DNA from: DASSNR01 sp036278935 | Lineage (GTDB): Bacteria > Gemmatimonadota > Gemmatimonadetes > Gemmatimonadales > Gemmatimonadaceae | Reading direction: 5' to 3' | Assembly (NCBI GenBank): GCA_036278935.1 | Contig: DASUKA010000156.1 | Span: forward strand, 1-44,873 | DNA: 44,873 nt | In this document: positions 43,376 through 44,873 of the stretch, piece by piece | Layout of the letters: each line of letters begins with the position of its first letter | Numbering within the stretch: position 1 is the stretch's first letter | Made by a program: the position numbers and the translations under genes | Notes under the pieces: generated by a model | Seen by the model: the letters and a program-made list of their open reading frames with translations, nothing else | The model's database searches: none | Told to the model about the DNA's origin: nothing

Positions 43376-43779
43376 CAGCATGCATCGGTCGCTAGGAACT
43401 CAATCCGGGTGATCCGGTCCTGTGTTGCTGGACACCCGGCACCTTCGTAGCAGGCGTTCTCCCAACGCGTGAGCCGCTCAGCACGCAGTGCGGCACGTGC
43501 ATAGGCTAGGGCAATGGGGACAATGTCCGGGCGAGGAATATCCGAAACGAAGCGAACAAGACACAGATGGGTCGCGGCCCTGCAGGCACGAAGCAAGTCG
43601 AGACCGAAGCGGTCCTCGAAGGATTGACAGATGTCCTCCACAATCTCAGGGGTGTCGAGATAATCGTGGTTGCTGGTCTCCTGCGATGGGAGCGCGGCAT
43701 CGCGGACGAGGAGGGCATATGGCCCCCAAGGCATGGGGGTCTGACGTCTTGAGGCCGTACTGGAAGGTCCCTCGACCAT
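43372..43779 (-). CDS. Hypothetical protein with stop codon at the IS target
   Basis: This is a 135-residue frame. The protein-like part begins around MPWGPYALLVRDAALPS (ATG 43734 is an alternative start) and continues TPEIVEDICQSFEDRFGLDL and ALAYARAALRAERLTRWENA, ending EFLATDACC. No family is recognised. The TAG stop uses the TA that the IS630 element duplicated. Before insertion the next base was also G, so the stop was the same and the protein is unchanged. It is divergent from the sigma-like gene by about 250 bp. Confidence 0.5.
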   Translation of the reverse strand: MVEGPSSTASRRQTPMPWGPYALLVRDAALPSQETSNHDYLDTPEIVEDICQSFEDRFGLDLLRACRAATHLCLVRFVSDIPRPDIVPIALAYARAALRAERLTRWENACYEGAGCPATQDRITRIEFLATDACC

Positions 43780-44031
43780 CTAGTCTGGATCGGGAGGCAG
43801 ACCACGCCGAGCCGGTTACCCAGTCGTCCGCGTTGCAACGGAGGAAGGATCACAAGCGTGCCAGCACGCGATCGAGGGGGAGGCTGGGTTCAACGCCCGT
43901 CCGCACGTCCATTTCCGCTTTTTTCAGAACGTGTCGATTATGTGTACGGAGGTGTGCACGCAGAAACCGAGTCGGATATTCGCGAAGTCTCGTTGGGATT
44001 GTGAGGTGATGCCGTGCAGGAGGATGCCAGC

Positions 44032-44873
44032 GTGGACGGAGGACAACACACCGGGGAAATTAGACCGCTGACTCGGTGCCGACCTGAAGGTGAGGTCTTA
44101 TGCCGGTCAGCGAACGTCGAGGCCGAGATCAAGACCGCGCTCGGGCTTGGGCCGGCAACTGTGTGCGAGCGCGCGACGATTCATGACCGCGAGCACCCGC
44201 AGTTCATGAGCGAAGAGTGCTTAGTCTACCTCATCCGCGATGCCAGAGCACGCGGTGACGACCGCAGCATGTGCGCGCTCTGGAACGCTCTTGTCACTCG
44301 GTGCGCGCCTCACATCAACTCGCAGCTCGCCACTCTCGGTCACCAGTCCGTCGAGGAGGGCTATCATGCGGTACTCCGTGACATCGGCATGGCGATCCTG
44401 GACCTCAGGACGGACCGCGGTGACTTCTTGCAAGTCAACTTCTGGACGCCGCTCAAGCGGCGTACGATTACCGAGTTCAATCGGCAGGTCAGCGCCCGGC
44501 GGAAGGCGAAGGCACTGGTGTCGCTGTCGGAGCTCGTTGGTGAGGACGGGTCACACGCCGAGCGGGACGATGACGGGGATGGCGCCCGGGTCCCACGTGA
44601 TGAGTGGCATGACCAATCTGTCACGCCGCTCGAGGAGCTTGAGCTCACGGAGGCCGGTGCGGAGGAGGCCGCGATGGTAGAACGCGCACTCGCGGCACTA
44701 CGCCCGATTGTCCGGGAGGCGTTCATCCTGAAGTATCGCGAAGGATGGAAGACTCACTCCAAAGACCCGAACGAAATGACCATCAGTCGGGCCCTCGGTA
44801 AATCGGACCGGCAGATCCGCAACTACTTCGCGGAGGCGGAAGAGCACTTTCGCGCGTGGAGAGAGGAGGCACA
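44032..44873 (+). CDS. Sigma-70-like RNA polymerase sigma factor, C-terminus cut by window edge
   Basis: An unbroken frame of 280 codons runs from GTG 44032 to the window edge. AGGAGG lies eight bases before this GTG. An in-frame TGA at 44002 bounds it upstream. Residues in order: EECLVYLIRDARARGDDRSM and SVEEGYHAVLRDIGMAILDL resemble sigma region 2. RGDFLQVNFWTPLKRRTITE follows, then an acidic linker (EDGSHAERDDDGDG). ALAALRPIVREAFILKYREG with ISRALGKSDRQIRNYF resembles a region 4 helix-turn-helix. It is longer and more divergent than usual ECF factors. It probably serves the island, but its target promoters are not visible. Confidence 0.65.
   Translation, partial: MDGGQHTGEIRPLTRCRPEGEVLCRSANVEAEIKTALGLGPATVCERATIHDREHPQFMSEECLVYLIRDARARGDDRSMCALWNALVTRCAPHINSQLATLGHQSVEEGYHAVLRDIGMAILDLRTDRGDFLQVNFWTPLKRRTITEFNRQVSARRKAKALVSLSELVGEDGSHAERDDDGDGARVPRDEWHDQSVTPLEELELTEAGAEEAAMVERALAALRPIVREAFILKYREGWKTHSKDPNEMTISRALGKSDRQIRNYFAEAEEHFRAWREEA

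Overview
The window is GC-rich bacterial DNA with short intergenic distances and many ATGA-type gene overlaps. The gene set (a GlgE-type glucan cluster, many secreted and lipoprotein genes, ECF41 sigma factor, SARP-like regulator) and the many degenerate 7-8 bp intergenic repeats suggest a soil bacterium, perhaps of the Gemmatimonadota. That placement is an inference from gene style, not from a marker gene.

Positions 1-10300 are ordinary chromosome. They hold a truncated fabI, two group II PLP-dependent decarboxylases, a c-type cytochrome lipoprotein, a phospholipase D-type (cardiolipin synthase-like) enzyme, a DinB-family protein, a zinc-ribbon methyltransferase, a 2'-5' RNA ligase-like 2H protein, a decayed gene, a translationally coupled TlpA/CcdA-type pair and a small lipoprotein.

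Positions 10372-21705 form an alpha-glucan cluster. treS and mak turn trehalose into maltose and then maltose-1-phosphate, glgE polymerises it, glgB branches the glucan and glgX debranches it. treS/mak and glgX/glgB each overlap by 4 bp. An antisense Xre-RES toxin-antitoxin pair sits between mak and glgX. A 16-bp perfect palindrome lies inside its promoter. A 16-unit heptanucleotide repeat abuts the glgX start.

Positions 21836-34817 carry a GNAT, a CocE-type secreted hydrolase, a divergent MhqD-like hydrolase / MhqO-like dioxygenase pair, CPA1 and CPA2 antiporters arranged tail to tail, a DUF1059 protein with a divergent SARP-like regulator, and an ECF41 sigma factor divergent from its usual AhpD-like partner. 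The sigma gene has a textbook ECF41 promoter. An outer-membrane-type protein and an NTF2-like secreted protein follow.

From about 34.9 kb the DNA is accessory in character. There are decayed toxin-antitoxin genes, an AAC(3)-I-like GNAT and a 46-nt tRNA-Phe 3' fragment on the minus strand that looks like an attachment site. Beyond it lie two broken serine recombinases, a two-gene operon of unknown function whose large protein has a TIR/nucleoside-deoxyribosyltransferase-like segment, an IS630-family element with TA target duplication, a hypothetical protein and a truncated sigma-70-like gene. The geometry of the tRNA fragment predicts that the island runs past the right edge of the window to an intact tRNA-Phe. 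The best candidate for an undescribed system is the operon at 40134-41980.
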